Below, one piece after another: positions 25,423-32,970 of a stretch of DNA of 64,000 nucleotides. The stretch is from Elusimicrobia bacterium CG_4_9_14_3_um_filter_62_55 (GTDB taxonomy: Bacteria > Elusimicrobiota > Elusimicrobia > UBA1565), in the NCBI GenBank assembly GCA_002790095.1, contig PFUL01000011.1, positions 1-64,000 on the forward strand, in the 5' to 3' direction. A model generated the notes under the pieces. It saw only the letters and a program-made list of their open reading frames with translations. It made no database searches and was not told the origin of the DNA. Both the position numbers and the translations under genes were made by a program. The first letter of the stretch is position 1, and each line of letters begins with the position of its first letter.

Positions 25423-26562
25423 TTAGGGAAGGCGGGCTTGGGGGGAGGGGGCGGCGTCGGCGTACCGAGGCTGCGGGAAGCACGCGCGTTCCGTGGTGCT
25501 GGGACCGGCATCGGGCGAGATCGGCTTGCCGTCGTTGCCGAGGCCGGAGGAGAAGAACCCCGCTGAAACCGGCAGATGATCGGAGACGTAGACGTCGTTT
25601 TCCCGCTCGATGGATTCCAGCAAACGCGGGGTGACGGCTCCGGCGGAGCCATCGACGTATTCCTCGAAAAAGACGTCGCCCGTCATGATGAAGTGATCGT
25701 AATTGTTCACCGGTACCCCGCGCGAGCGGGAGGTCGGCTCCTCGATGAGCGCGATCAGCATCGAGGATTTGGGAACGACCTGACCCTGCTCGTCGTACTC
25801 GTAGCGGAATTGGGGCCATTGCTGGACGACCGCCCGAAGGGTATTCGCGTCGAGATTGAAATCTCCCGAAATAATGACGTCCGGGTCGCTGTCCGGGTCC
25901 GCGAAATAATCCGAGAGCCAGGCCAAAACGTGCTGGAACTCGCCGATCGAAGCATTCGAATCGCCTCCCTTGAAGGTGAGATGCAGGTTTACCAGCGTGA
26001 AATCGAAGCTGCCCATTTGCATGTGGGAGACGCGGACGGGGTGTTTGATCCGGTCCGGATCGGAGCGCCAGCGGCCGTCCTCGCCGCGCTTGGCGTACAT
26101 GAACTGCTCGCAATGCACGCCGACCTGGCGCTGGGTGAAGAATCCGTTGTCCATCGAGGAATTGGTGTTCTGAAACGACGGATTCCAGCGGTCGGCGCCG
26201 CCGGGGAGGTTCTTGGAGAAGGTGTTCGCGCCGGCCTCGTTGGCGAGTTCCTGAACCGCGAGGATTTTAGAGGAGCGAGAACCCGAGAACATGTGATCGA
26301 GCAGTTGACCGTAGGCCTTCTCCCGGGCGGGGCTGATGTTCCCCCCGAAGGTCTGCACGTTCCAACTGATGATCCGAAAGATCTGCCGCCGCTGCAGTGG
26401 TTTGAATTGCGCCGCGGTTCCGTCGATAGACGAAGCGGCTTCCTTCGTCTCAAGGCTCAGCGCGCGGTAGCTCTCCGAGAACTCCGTCCCGGTCGCCGCG
26501 CTCGCCGCGAGGGCAAAAGCCATCACGGCGGGCGCGCTGAGCAGCCCCCTCCACCACCTCAC
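25423..26562 (-). CDS. Secreted endonuclease/exonuclease/phosphatase-family hydrolase
   Basis: This is a 379-residue protein with an N-terminal signal peptide and a DNase I-like EEP domain. Catalytic landmarks are present in order: ISWNVQTFGG (Asn), VQELANEA (metal-binding Glu), LVNLHL, SGDFNLDA (Asp and Asn) and VSDHLPV (Asp-His). The C-terminal ~45 residues are Pro/Ala-rich and unstructured. It could be an extracellular nuclease used for DNA scavenging, or a phosphodiesterase. I chose the GTG at 26562 because TATGGT lies 6 bases upstream; the in-frame TTG at 26580 would place the -10 inside the gene. Palindromic element B lies directly upstream. Confidence 0.82.
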   Translation of the reverse strand: MRWWRGLLSAPAVMAFALAASAATGTEFSESYRALSLETKEAASSIDGTAAQFKPLQRRQIFRIISWNVQTFGGNISPAREKAYGQLLDHMFSGSRSSKILAVQELANEAGANTFSKNLPGGADRWNPSFQNTNSSMDNGFFTQRQVGVHCEQFMYAKRGEDGRWRSDPDRIKHPVRVSHMQMGSFDFTLVNLHLTFKGGDSNASIGEFQHVLAWLSDYFADPDSDPDVIISGDFNLDANTLRAVVQQWPQFRYEYDEQGQVVPKSSMLIALIEEPTSRSRGVPVNNYDHFIMTGDVFFEEYVDGSAGAVTPRLLESIERENDVYVSDHLPVSAGFFSSGLGNDGKPISPDAGPSTTERACFPQPRYADAAPSPQARLP

Positions 26563-26568
26563 ATCATC

Positions 26569-26574
26569 ACCATA
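26569..26574 (-). promoter_or_regulatory. -10 element (TATGGT) before the EEP hydrolase gene
   Basis: TATGGT lies 6 bases before the GTG at 26562. It supports the GTG over the upstream TTG. Confidence 0.5.
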
Positions 26575-26581
26575 GCCCAAA

Positions 26582-26650
26582 GGACCGGGTCCCGCAGGGG
26601 CCCTAGGGTCCCTGCAGATATAGGCCTAAAGGCCTATGATATAGGGACCT
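26582..26650. repeat. Palindromic intergenic element B
   Basis: Stacked inverted repeats: GGACC-G-GGTCC (26582-26592); GCAGGG ... CCCTGC (26594-26615), enclosing the palindrome CCCTAGGG; and ATAGGCCT-AA-AGGCCTAT (26620-26637), which is bracketed by AGGGTCCCT and AGGGACCT so that the whole could fold into one long hairpin. It lies between two minus-strand secreted-protein genes. It lacks a T-run, so a simple intrinsic terminator is not supported. It resembles the elements at 11, 45381 and 48758. Confidence 0.65.
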
Positions 26651-26654
26651 GTTG

Positions 26655-27506
26655 TCAGCGGCGGCGGGGGCGTGTGCTTTTTTGCGTGAGGACTTCAAAC
26701 TTCGCCAGAGCGGCGTTGAGGCGGTCGGCGAATTTTCCAGTGAGCAGGCGGGCGGTTTTCTCGAACTCGCTATGGAACCACTCGGGGTCCAGTTCGTTTT
26801 TGCCGCGCAGCCAGTAGAGGCTGTCGGTTTCCAGGACCCGGTAGACCTCTTCGTAGCGGGGGTAGCGTTCGCCGGGGACGTGTCCCGCGATCGCCCGGTC
26901 CAGCCCGCGCTCCCCGACCTTCTCGACGTCGCGGACGCCGACCAAGGTTCCGGTGGCGGAGAAGAGTTTTTTGCCGCGCTTGTCGTCCTTCACCTTTTCA
27001 AAGAGGCTGATCGCCGCATACGGTCCGAAGGGATCGATCCAGAGATAGTCCTCTTCCATTTCGTAGTTCGTGAGAACGTAGACGGCCTCGCGGGGTTTAT
27101 CCGCGCGTCCGAGTTTCGCTTCCAAATAGAAATCGCAATCCATCGCGATCGTGTTGTAGACGCTGTATGACAGTCCCCGCCCCTGCGCGGTTCGCTTGTA
27201 TTTCTCCGGAACGATCACCACCTTGTCGGCGCCGAACAATGCTTTTGCCTTTTCGAGAAGATCCGCGTTGAACTTCCTAAAGACGGCCGGGTCGGCCACC
27301 GTCTTTCGCGTTCGCTCGATGTTTCCGCCGGATCGCCGCGATCCTTCGCGCCTTTCCAATACCACCTCGTAGGGGGTCTCGTCCACCGGAATCACGAAGA
27401 TTTTTTTCGCGACGGCCAGGCGTTCGACCAGAGAGGGACCCCGCGCGGCGCGCGCGGGCGAGGCGAACAGAAGCGGCAGCAGAAGAAGGGAGAAGCGGGC
27501 GGTCAC
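26655..27506 (-). CDS. Secreted protein, unknown function
   Basis: This is a 283-residue protein with a signal peptide (~20 residues, ending SPARA). The body looks globular with mixed alpha/beta character: KKIFVIPVDETPYEVVLE, ADKVVIVPEKYKRT and MDCDFYLEAKLG suggest successive strands. The start and overall layout recall periplasmic proteins that build a value from subunits, but I find no named family. The C-terminus is basic. The start is a GTG 6 bases after TAAATT. It lies 9 bases downstream of the MFS transporter gene on the same strand and could be co-transcribed or separately initiated. Confidence 0.68.
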   Translation of the reverse strand: MTARFSLLLLPLLFASPARAARGPSLVERLAVAKKIFVIPVDETPYEVVLERREGSRRSGGNIERTRKTVADPAVFRKFNADLLEKAKALFGADKVVIVPEKYKRTAQGRGLSYSVYNTIAMDCDFYLEAKLGRADKPREAVYVLTNYEMEEDYLWIDPFGPYAAISLFEKVKDDKRGKKLFSATGTLVGVRDVEKVGERGLDRAIAGHVPGERYPRYEEVYRVLETDSLYWLRGKNELDPEWFHSEFEKTARLLTGKFADRLNAALAKFEVLTQKSTRPRRR

Positions 27507-27512
27507 CGGAAT

Positions 27513-27518
27513 AATTTA
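27513..27518 (-). promoter_or_regulatory. -10 element (TAAATT) before the secreted unknown gene
   Basis: TAAATT lies 6 bases before the GTG at 27506 and overlaps the stop codon of the MFS gene. Confidence 0.45.
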
Positions 27519-28739
27519 ACGGGCCTGGGCCTCGATGTCAATTTCGCGACGGAGTTCCGCGGGAGAGGTCCACGCCAAAGCGGCCAGCCATGCGGCGCCG
27601 AAAGCGCCCATCGCGAGCAGCATTTTGGAAAGAACTTGGGGCGCGGTGTCGGCGCCGGGTCCCGCCCACCAGGAAAGCGCGCCCAGCGAGGCCGAAAACG
27701 CGAGACGCCCCGCGAGGCTTTGCAGCGATAGGTAGGTGGCGCGGATGCGGGAACCGATGCGGGGATGGATGGCCGCGTTCATGACGGTTTCCCCGAGTCC
27801 GTGGGCGACCTGGCGTCCCAACAGAAGCACGACGACGATCCAGTGTACCCACAGCCCCATCAGCAGGATCAACGCGGTCACGACGCCGTTCACGAAGAGC
27901 AGCACGCGGGCGGTTCCCCAGCGCGCCGCCGCGCGGGACGCGCGCGTCGCGATGTAGGCGGAGACGAATTTCGTCAGCGCCAAATGCGCGCCGGCCGCCA
28001 GCGCGATCCATTGATGGGGAACGACGAATGAGAGGTAAGGCTGAAAGAATTCGTAGGGGATGTGCTCGAAAACGGTGCGTCCCACGTAGAACGCGAAGAT
28101 CCAAAGGAGCGCCCTTTCGCGCATCGCTCGGACGCAAACCCCGAGTTGGGCCAGCATCGTTTTTTCCGGGGGTTGGCCGGTCATCGGCGGCTCGGTAAAG
28201 CGGCAGGCCAACAGGGCCGCCCCGGCGTAGGTCGCTCCGGAGATGAAGTAGACCGTCCTGAATCCCCCGAAGTAGGCGGCGGTTCCCGCGCAGATCGCGG
28301 CGAGCGCGCCGAAAAAGAAGGACTTCGAGTGAGCGTCCGCCTCGACATCGAGCATTTCGGCCTCGCGGCCCTCCGCCTTGAGCGAATCATAAAGCAAAGA
28401 GGTATCGCTGCCCGAATTGAAGGCCATGAACACTGCGTACAGCACCTGGGCGCCGGCGAAGGCGGCGAAGGTGCTGCAGGTCGCGAAGACCATCCCGGAG
28501 AAGGCCCCGGCGATCGCGGCCGTGACGAGCGTGAGTTTCCGACCGAAGCGGTCCGAGAAATAGCCCGAGGGAACCTCGAAGAGGACAACGGCCGCGTAAT
28601 AAATCGCTTCCAGGGCGAGCACGCGATCGAGCGAGAACATTCGGGCGAAATACAGGAAAAAGACCGGCATCCAGAAATCGAGCCGGATCAGAACGAGGTA
28701 CGCTCGGAAGTAGCGGATGTTGAACGACACGGCTTCCAT
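27516..28739 (-). CDS. MFS transporter
   Basis: This is a 407-residue polytopic protein with about 12 hydrophobic helices. The major-facilitator loop signature is present after helix 2 (GYFSDRFGRKLTL). It probably exports or imports a small molecule by proton coupling; the substrate is unknown. The annotated ATG at 28739 overlaps a perfect TATAAT (28738-28743). If that is the -10 box, the real start is the in-frame GTG at 28730, 7 bases beyond it, giving a protein three residues shorter. The neighbour downstream is a secreted protein of unknown function. Confidence 0.87.
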   Translation of the reverse strand: MEAVSFNIRYFRAYLVLIRLDFWMPVFFLYFARMFSLDRVLALEAIYYAAVVLFEVPSGYFSDRFGRKLTLVTAAIAGAFSGMVFATCSTFAAFAGAQVLYAVFMAFNSGSDTSLLYDSLKAEGREAEMLDVEADAHSKSFFFGALAAICAGTAAYFGGFRTVYFISGATYAGAALLACRFTEPPMTGQPPEKTMLAQLGVCVRAMRERALLWIFAFYVGRTVFEHIPYEFFQPYLSFVVPHQWIALAAGAHLALTKFVSAYIATRASRAAARWGTARVLLFVNGVVTALILLMGLWVHWIVVVLLLGRQVAHGLGETVMNAAIHPRIGSRIRATYLSLQSLAGRLAFSASLGALSWWAGPGADTAPQVLSKMLLAMGAFGAAWLAALAWTSPAELRREIDIEAQAR

Positions 28740-28743
28740 TATA
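28738..28743 (-). promoter_or_regulatory. -10 element (TATAAT) overlapping the MFS start
   Basis: The consensus TATAAT contains the A and T of the ATG at 28739. Read with the pattern of its neighbours, it places initiation at the GTG at 28730, 7 bases away. Confidence 0.5.
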
Positions 28744-28777
28744 GGTCAAAGGCTCTTCGCTGCGCTCGAGAAAGGAG

Positions 28778-28783
28778 TAAAAT
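28778..28783 (+). promoter_or_regulatory. -10 element (TAAAAT) before the lipoprotein phosphatase gene
   Basis: TAAAAT lies 5 bases before the ATG at 28789. An upstream AAAGGAG sequence (28772-28777 region) would be outside the transcript if this is the -10. Confidence 0.5.
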
Positions 28784-28788
28784 AAGGG

Positions 28789-29331
28789 ATGAAGCGTTTC
28801 CTGATGGCCTTCCTATTTTTGCCGCTTGCGTCCTGCGCCGGGCCCCGCGCGCCTAAGGGGGTTGTGTTTCCGGCCGGGACCGCAGTGCAGTTCGGACTCC
28901 CCTCCGGGGCGGTTCCCAGCGATGATTTAATTACCGGCGGGGAACCCAACGGCTTCACGATCGTCGGAGCGGCGAAGGCGGGGGTCCGGTCCGTCGTGAA
29001 CCTCCAGACCGAGCGCGAATCGCCGCATCCCGGCCTGGTTCGTCAATGGGCGAAGAAGAGCGGTCTTGAATTCTTCCACCTGCCGATCGACGGAACGGCG
29101 GGGGTGACGCGGGAAAACGCCGACCGTCTCGACGCGGTTTTGCGGCGGGCCCCGAGACCGGTGTTGGTTCATTGCGCGTCCTCCAACCGGGTCGGAGCGC
29201 TTTTGGCGCTGCGGGCTTTCTATGTGGACGGACTTTCTGCCGAGGAGGCCGTCGCCTACGGAAAGCGGGCGGGTCTTACCCGGCTCGAGAAGCACGTTCG
29301 GCGGCTTCTTGTTCAAGGCGCTCTTAAATAG
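28789..29331 (+). CDS. Lipoprotein with dual-specificity/DUF442-like phosphatase domain
   Basis: This is a 180-residue protein. The N-terminal signal sequence ends in a lipobox (LPLASC), so it is probably lipid-anchored. The remainder resembles cysteine-based phosphatases of the DSP/beta-lactamase-hydrolase-like group: SVVNLQTERE, FFHLPIDG and the C-x5-R active site in VLVHCASSNRVG, followed by an all-helical end. Such enzymes dephosphorylate proteins or small molecules. An extracytoplasmic location is unusual for the class and makes phosphorylated envelope proteins possible substrates. It lies between the divergent MFS gene and the histidine operon. Confidence 0.78.
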   Translation: MKRFLMAFLFLPLASCAGPRAPKGVVFPAGTAVQFGLPSGAVPSDDLITGGEPNGFTIVGAAKAGVRSVVNLQTERESPHPGLVRQWAKKSGLEFFHLPIDGTAGVTRENADRLDAVLRRAPRPVLVHCASSNRVGALLALRAFYVDGLSAEEAVAYGKRAGLTRLEKHVRRLLVQGALK

Positions 29332-29341
29332 CGGAAAGCGG

Positions 29342-29370
29342 TTGACGGGAATGTTATAGTGTGCTAACAT
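29342..29370 (+). promoter_or_regulatory. Promoter of the histidine operon
   Basis: TTGACG (29342-29347), a 17-base spacer and TAACAT (29365-29370) form a good sigma70-type promoter. The -10 lies inside the palindrome at 29361-29378, so a bound repressor would block RNA polymerase. Unlike most first genes here, this transcript has a leader and a strong Shine-Dalgarno sequence (GGAGG, 29387-29391). Confidence 0.75.
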
Positions 29371-29383
29371 ATTAGCACGCTAA
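29361..29383. promoter_or_regulatory. Operator: GTGCTAA-CATA-TTAGCAC palindrome
   Basis: Perfect 7-bp arms GTGCTAA (29361-29367) and TTAGCAC (29372-29378) have a 4-base centre. A third half-site GCTAA (29379-29383) pairs with the second arm to make an overlapping palindrome. It overlaps the -10 of the operon that starts with a TrpR-family gene, so autoregulation by that protein is likely. Binding has not been shown. Confidence 0.7.
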
Positions 29384-29395
29384 TACGGAGGCGTC

Positions 29396-29695
29396 ATGCC
29401 CGACACGAAACCCGCAGCGAATAGAGCCGTAATGGAACTTTGTGAGGCCCTGATCAGTCTTAAGTCGGTCGAATCCATGAAGGCGTTTCTCGATGATCTG
29501 CTCACCCCCGCCGAGGCGCGTGCGGTCTCGGAGCGATGGGGGGTTGTTCTCCGGCTCGATCGGGGAATTCCATACCGAAAGATTTACGAAGAAACGGGCG
29601 TCAGCACCGCGACGGTGACGCGGGTGGCCCGGTGTTTGAGCGCGGGTTCCGGCGGGTATCGCTTGGCGCTTAAGCGCAAGGGGAAAAAGCGATGA
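29396..29695 (+). CDS. TrpR/YerC-family repressor, likely histidine-operon regulator
   Basis: This is a 99-residue DNA-binding protein of the TrpR/YerC family (PF01371). It has the N-terminal helical part (ELCEALISLKSVESMKAFLDDLLTP) and a helix-turn-helix PYRKIYEETGVSTATVTRVARCL, with the LTPAEARAVSERWGVVLRL segment between. YerC-like members have been linked by comparative genomics to histidine genes in Firmicutes. Here the gene leads a complete his operon and sits directly after a palindrome overlapping the promoter. Its stop overlaps hisG in ATGA. Histidine or a pathway intermediate as corepressor is inference. Confidence 0.85.
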   Translation: MPDTKPAANRAVMELCEALISLKSVESMKAFLDDLLTPAEARAVSERWGVVLRLDRGIPYRKIYEETGVSTATVTRVARCLSAGSGGYRLALKRKGKKR

Positions 29696-30576
29696 CCGCC
29701 GCGAAGCGACTTCGCATCGCGATTCAAAAGAGCGGGCGCCTAACCGAGAAAACGGTCTCGCTGCTTGAACGCTGCGGGCTTGAGTTCGAGTGGAGCAAGG
29801 ACCGGTTGTTTTCCAATTGCGAAAATTTGGCCGTCGATCTGATGCTGGTGCGCGATGACGACATTCCGGGATACTTGAAGGACGGTGTCTGCGACCTTGG
29901 CGTCGTGGGGCTCAATACGGTGAAGGAGAGCCGGATCGAGGAAACCGCGTCCGCCTCCGTGCTGCGCGAACTCGGTTTCGGGCATTGCCGCCTGGCGCTT
30001 GCCCATCCCAAGGCGCGGCCTTACGAGGGAGCCGCCGGTTTGGAGGGGACGAGGATCGCGACTTCGTATCCGAACACGCTTTCGCGATTTCTGGAAGAGG
30101 CGGGGGTCCGCGCTCGGATCGTCGAACTCTCGGGTTCTGTGGAAATCGCGCCGACGCTCGACGTCGCGGACGCGGTGTGCGACCTCGTTTCCACGGGAAG
30201 AACCCTGCGATCCAACGGCCTCGAAGAGGTCGAGACGATTCTGGAGAGCCAGTGCGTGCTGGTTCGAGGAAGCACCGTGCTCGACGCGGCCCAGGCGCGC
30301 ACGTTCGAGCGCCTGCTGCAGCGGCTCGACGGGGTCCTTCGCGCGGAAGACGCTAAATACGTGATGATGAACGCTCCGCTGGATGCCGTCGATCGGATTC
30401 GCGAGGTGCTTCCGGGCCTGGAAGAGCCGACCGTGATCCCGCTGGCGTCGAAGGACGGGAAGGTCGCGATCCACACCGTGGCGCGGGAGCCTGTTTTTTG
30501 GGAGACCATCGAGAAACTCAAAGCGGCGGGCGCGAGTTCCATCCTCGTGGTTCCGATCGAGAAGATGATCGCATGA
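29692..30576 (+). CDS. hisG: ATP phosphoribosyltransferase (long form)
   Basis: This 294-residue enzyme catalyses the first and committed step of histidine synthesis, ATP + PRPP to phosphoribosyl-ATP. The N-terminal sequence RIAIQKSGRLTEKTVSLLERCG and the PRPP-binding region DLVSTGRTLRSNGLEEVE are clear. The length and the C-terminal domain (IHTVAREPVFWETIEKLKAAG and following) mark it as the long, HisZ-independent form with its own ACT-like histidine-feedback domain. Feedback inhibition by histidine is thus expected. It overlaps the regulator gene by 4 bases. Confidence 0.95.
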   Translation: MTAAKRLRIAIQKSGRLTEKTVSLLERCGLEFEWSKDRLFSNCENLAVDLMLVRDDDIPGYLKDGVCDLGVVGLNTVKESRIEETASASVLRELGFGHCRLALAHPKARPYEGAAGLEGTRIATSYPNTLSRFLEEAGVRARIVELSGSVEIAPTLDVADAVCDLVSTGRTLRSNGLEEVETILESQCVLVRGSTVLDAAQARTFERLLQRLDGVLRAEDAKYVMMNAPLDAVDRIREVLPGLEEPTVIPLASKDGKVAIHTVAREPVFWETIEKLKAAGASSILVVPIEKMIA

Positions 30577-30586
30577 GCGCGCTGCG

Positions 30587-31906
30587 ATGCTGAAGCGTCT
30601 GTCTTGGTCCGAGGCGGGGGCAGCCGAGCGTCGGGCGGCGCTGCGGCGCCCGGCGCTGAGCGAAGTCCCCGAGCGCGCCGCGCGCGTCGCCGCGATCATG
30701 GATTGCGTCCGGCGGGAAGGCGACGCCGCCGTGCTGCGGTGGACCGAAGAATTGGACGGCGTCAAACCGGAGTCGCTTGAGGTCTCCCGCGAGGACATCG
30801 ACCGGGCCTGGTCGGGCTTGGACGCGGCCCTTCGCGCGGTGATGACGGTCGCGGCGGAGCGGATTTCGAAGTTTCACGAATTGCAGAAGCCGCTGGAGAT
30901 CCGTCTCGACTTCGGCGACGGGACCGTCCTGCGCAGAAAACCCGTCGCCCTTTCCAGCGTCGGGCTTTACGCTCCGGCCGGAAGCGCGCCGCTTCCCTCC
31001 ACGGTCCTGATGACGGCGATTCCGGCGGCGATCGCGGGATGTCCTCTCAAATCGCTCGCAGCCCCGCCCGGACCGGACGGAAAGATCGCGTCCGCGATTC
31101 TCGCGGCGGCCCGACTATGCGGCATCGACCGGGTGTTCCGGATGGGCGGGGCTCAGGCGATCGCCGCGATGGCGTACGGAACGGAAACGGTTCCGAAGGC
31201 CGATAAGATCTTCGGCCCGGGAAACGCATGGGTGGCCGAAGCGAAGAGGCTCGCGGCGCAGGACCCGGGCGGAGCCGCCGCGGACATGCCGGCCGGGCCC
31301 TCCGAGGTCATGGTCGTCGTCGACGCGGAAAGCGATCCGGAATTTGCCGCGGCGGATCTGCTGTCGCAGGCGGAACACGGCGCCGATTCCCAGGCGGTGC
31401 TCGTCGCTCTCGACGCGGGAGCCGCGGGGGCCGTGGACGAAGCCGTTCTCCGGCAGATTGAAGGGCTGCCGCGGAGGAAGATCGCCGAACGGGCGTTGTC
31501 GAAATCGCTTTGCGTGCTGGTGGACGACGAGGATGCGGCGCTCGAAGTCATCGAGGCATACGCCCCGGAACACCTGCTGCTGCAGTCTTCCGGCGCGCGG
31601 GCGCTTTCCGAACGCGTCCGGTCGGCCGGATCGGTTTTCGTCGGGCCCTATTCTCCCGAGGCCGCCGGTGATTACTGCGCGGGGACCAATCACGTGCTGC
31701 CGACCTACGGGGCCGCGCGCTCCTTCTCCGGTCTCGGGGTCGAGTCGTTCATGCGCTGGATCAGTTTCCAGGAATCGACGCCCGCGGGTCTCGAGGCGAT
31801 CGCGGACCCGACCGAAGTCCTCGCGTCCTGCGAGGGCCTCGAAGGGCATCGACGCGCCGTCGCGATTCGCCGGGCGTCCTCGCCGGTGAGGAAGGCGCGG
31901 CGATGA
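30587..31906 (+). CDS. hisD: Histidinol dehydrogenase
   Basis: This 439-residue zinc enzyme carries out the last two oxidations, L-histidinol to L-histidine with NAD+. Characteristic stretches are visible: GLYAPAGSAPLPSTVLMTAIPA, the catalytic region DMPAGPSEVMVV, QAEHGADSQAVL with zinc ligands, and AGDYCAGTNHVLPT near the C-terminus. The length is normal. The ATG at 30587 is 10 bases after the hisG stop, one of the few gaps in the operon. The end overlaps hisC by 4 bases. Confidence 0.96.
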   Translation: MLKRLSWSEAGAAERRAALRRPALSEVPERAARVAAIMDCVRREGDAAVLRWTEELDGVKPESLEVSREDIDRAWSGLDAALRAVMTVAAERISKFHELQKPLEIRLDFGDGTVLRRKPVALSSVGLYAPAGSAPLPSTVLMTAIPAAIAGCPLKSLAAPPGPDGKIASAILAAARLCGIDRVFRMGGAQAIAAMAYGTETVPKADKIFGPGNAWVAEAKRLAAQDPGGAAADMPAGPSEVMVVVDAESDPEFAAADLLSQAEHGADSQAVLVALDAGAAGAVDEAVLRQIEGLPRRKIAERALSKSLCVLVDDEDAALEVIEAYAPEHLLLQSSGARALSERVRSAGSVFVGPYSPEAAGDYCAGTNHVLPTYGAARSFSGLGVESFMRWISFQESTPAGLEAIADPTEVLASCEGLEGHRRAVAIRRASSPVRKARR

Positions 31907-32970
31907 AGCCTTGGCTCGAGCGTTTGATTCGTCCCGCTGTGTCGACGATGAGCCCTTACGCCTCCGCCCGCTCCCTCGCGGCTCCGGGAGAGAATGAAAT
32001 TCTCCTCGACGCCAACGAGAGTCCGTGGCCGGGATTCGGGGTCCGCTCCAACCGCTATCCGGAACCGAAGCCGGGGAAACTGGTCGCGAGGCTGGCGCGG
32101 CTTTACGGCGTCGCCGCCGAGCGTCTATTTCTCGGAAGAGGCTCGGACGAGGCGATCGACTGCTTGCTGCGCTGCTTCTGCCAGTCGGGAGAATCCAGCG
32201 TCGTGACGCCGAGTCCGAGCTACGGGGTTTACGAAACGGCGGCCCGGATTCAGGGGGCGCGACTTCTGCGCTCGGAACTCGACGAGGCCGCGGGGTTTCC
32301 CGTTGAGGCCGATCGGATCCTCGCGGCCGTCGAAGCGGATACGCGCCTGGTTTTTCTCTGTTCGCCGAATAATCCGACGGGGCGCTCGGTCCCCTCGACC
32401 GTCGTGCGGGTGATCTGCGAGGGCCTCTCCGGGCGGGCCCTCGTCGTCCTCGACGAGGCGTACGTTGAATTTTCGGACGCGCCCTCTCTCGCGTCCGAAG
32501 CCGGGACGATCGAGAACCTGGTCGTACTGCGGACGCTTTCGAAAGCATGGGGGTTGGCGGGATTGCGTTTGGGGGCCGCCGCAGCCGACGCGGAAATCGT
32601 CGCATTGCTCGACCGGGTTCGGGCCCCATATCCGCTCGCGGAACCCGTGATCGCCGCGGGGGTCGAAGCCTTGAGCGATGAACGCGGGATGCTTGAGCGC
32701 GTCGCCCGAATTCGCGGCGAGCGGGAACGGCTTCTCGCCGCGTTTTCCCGATCGGACTCGGTCGAAACGGCGTTTCCTTCCGACGCGAATTTTCTGCTGC
32801 TTCGGCTGAAATCCCTCTCGGGGGGCGCGGCGGCGGAGCGGCTGCGCCGCAAGGGCGTCGTCGTTCGGGCGCGTGATCCGTTCCTGAGGATCAGCGTGGG
32901 ATCTCCGGAGGAAAACGACCGCCTGCTCGAAGCGTTTGAGCGGATCGGGGAGGACGGATGCGCAAAATAG
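31903..32970 (+). CDS. hisC: Histidinol-phosphate aminotransferase
   Basis: This is a 355-residue PLP-dependent class I/II aminotransferase that converts imidazole-acetol phosphate to histidinol phosphate. It has the ILLDANESPWPGFG substrate segment, LFLGRGSDEAIDCLLRCF, LCSPNNPTGRSV, VVLDEAYVEFS, and the PLP-binding Lys in LRTLSKAWGLAGLRLG. It overlaps hisD upstream and hisNB downstream (13 bases). Paralogues of this fold can act on other substrates, but the operon position makes the assignment secure. Confidence 0.95.
   Translation: MKPWLERLIRPAVSTMSPYASARSLAAPGENEILLDANESPWPGFGVRSNRYPEPKPGKLVARLARLYGVAAERLFLGRGSDEAIDCLLRCFCQSGESSVVTPSPSYGVYETAARIQGARLLRSELDEAAGFPVEADRILAAVEADTRLVFLCSPNNPTGRSVPSTVVRVICEGLSGRALVVLDEAYVEFSDAPSLASEAGTIENLVVLRTLSKAWGLAGLRLGAAAADAEIVALLDRVRAPYPLAEPVIAAGVEALSDERGMLERVARIRGERERLLAAFSRSDSVETAFPSDANFLLLRLKSLSGGAAAERLRRKGVVVRARDPFLRISVGSPEENDRLLEAFERIGEDGCAK

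Noticed and set aside
28739-28789. Bidirectional promoter with classical -35 boxes between the MFS and phosphatase genes
   Set aside because: Only the -10 hexamers match well; no TTGACA-like -35 at 16-18 bases was found for either direction, so I annotated only the -10 elements.
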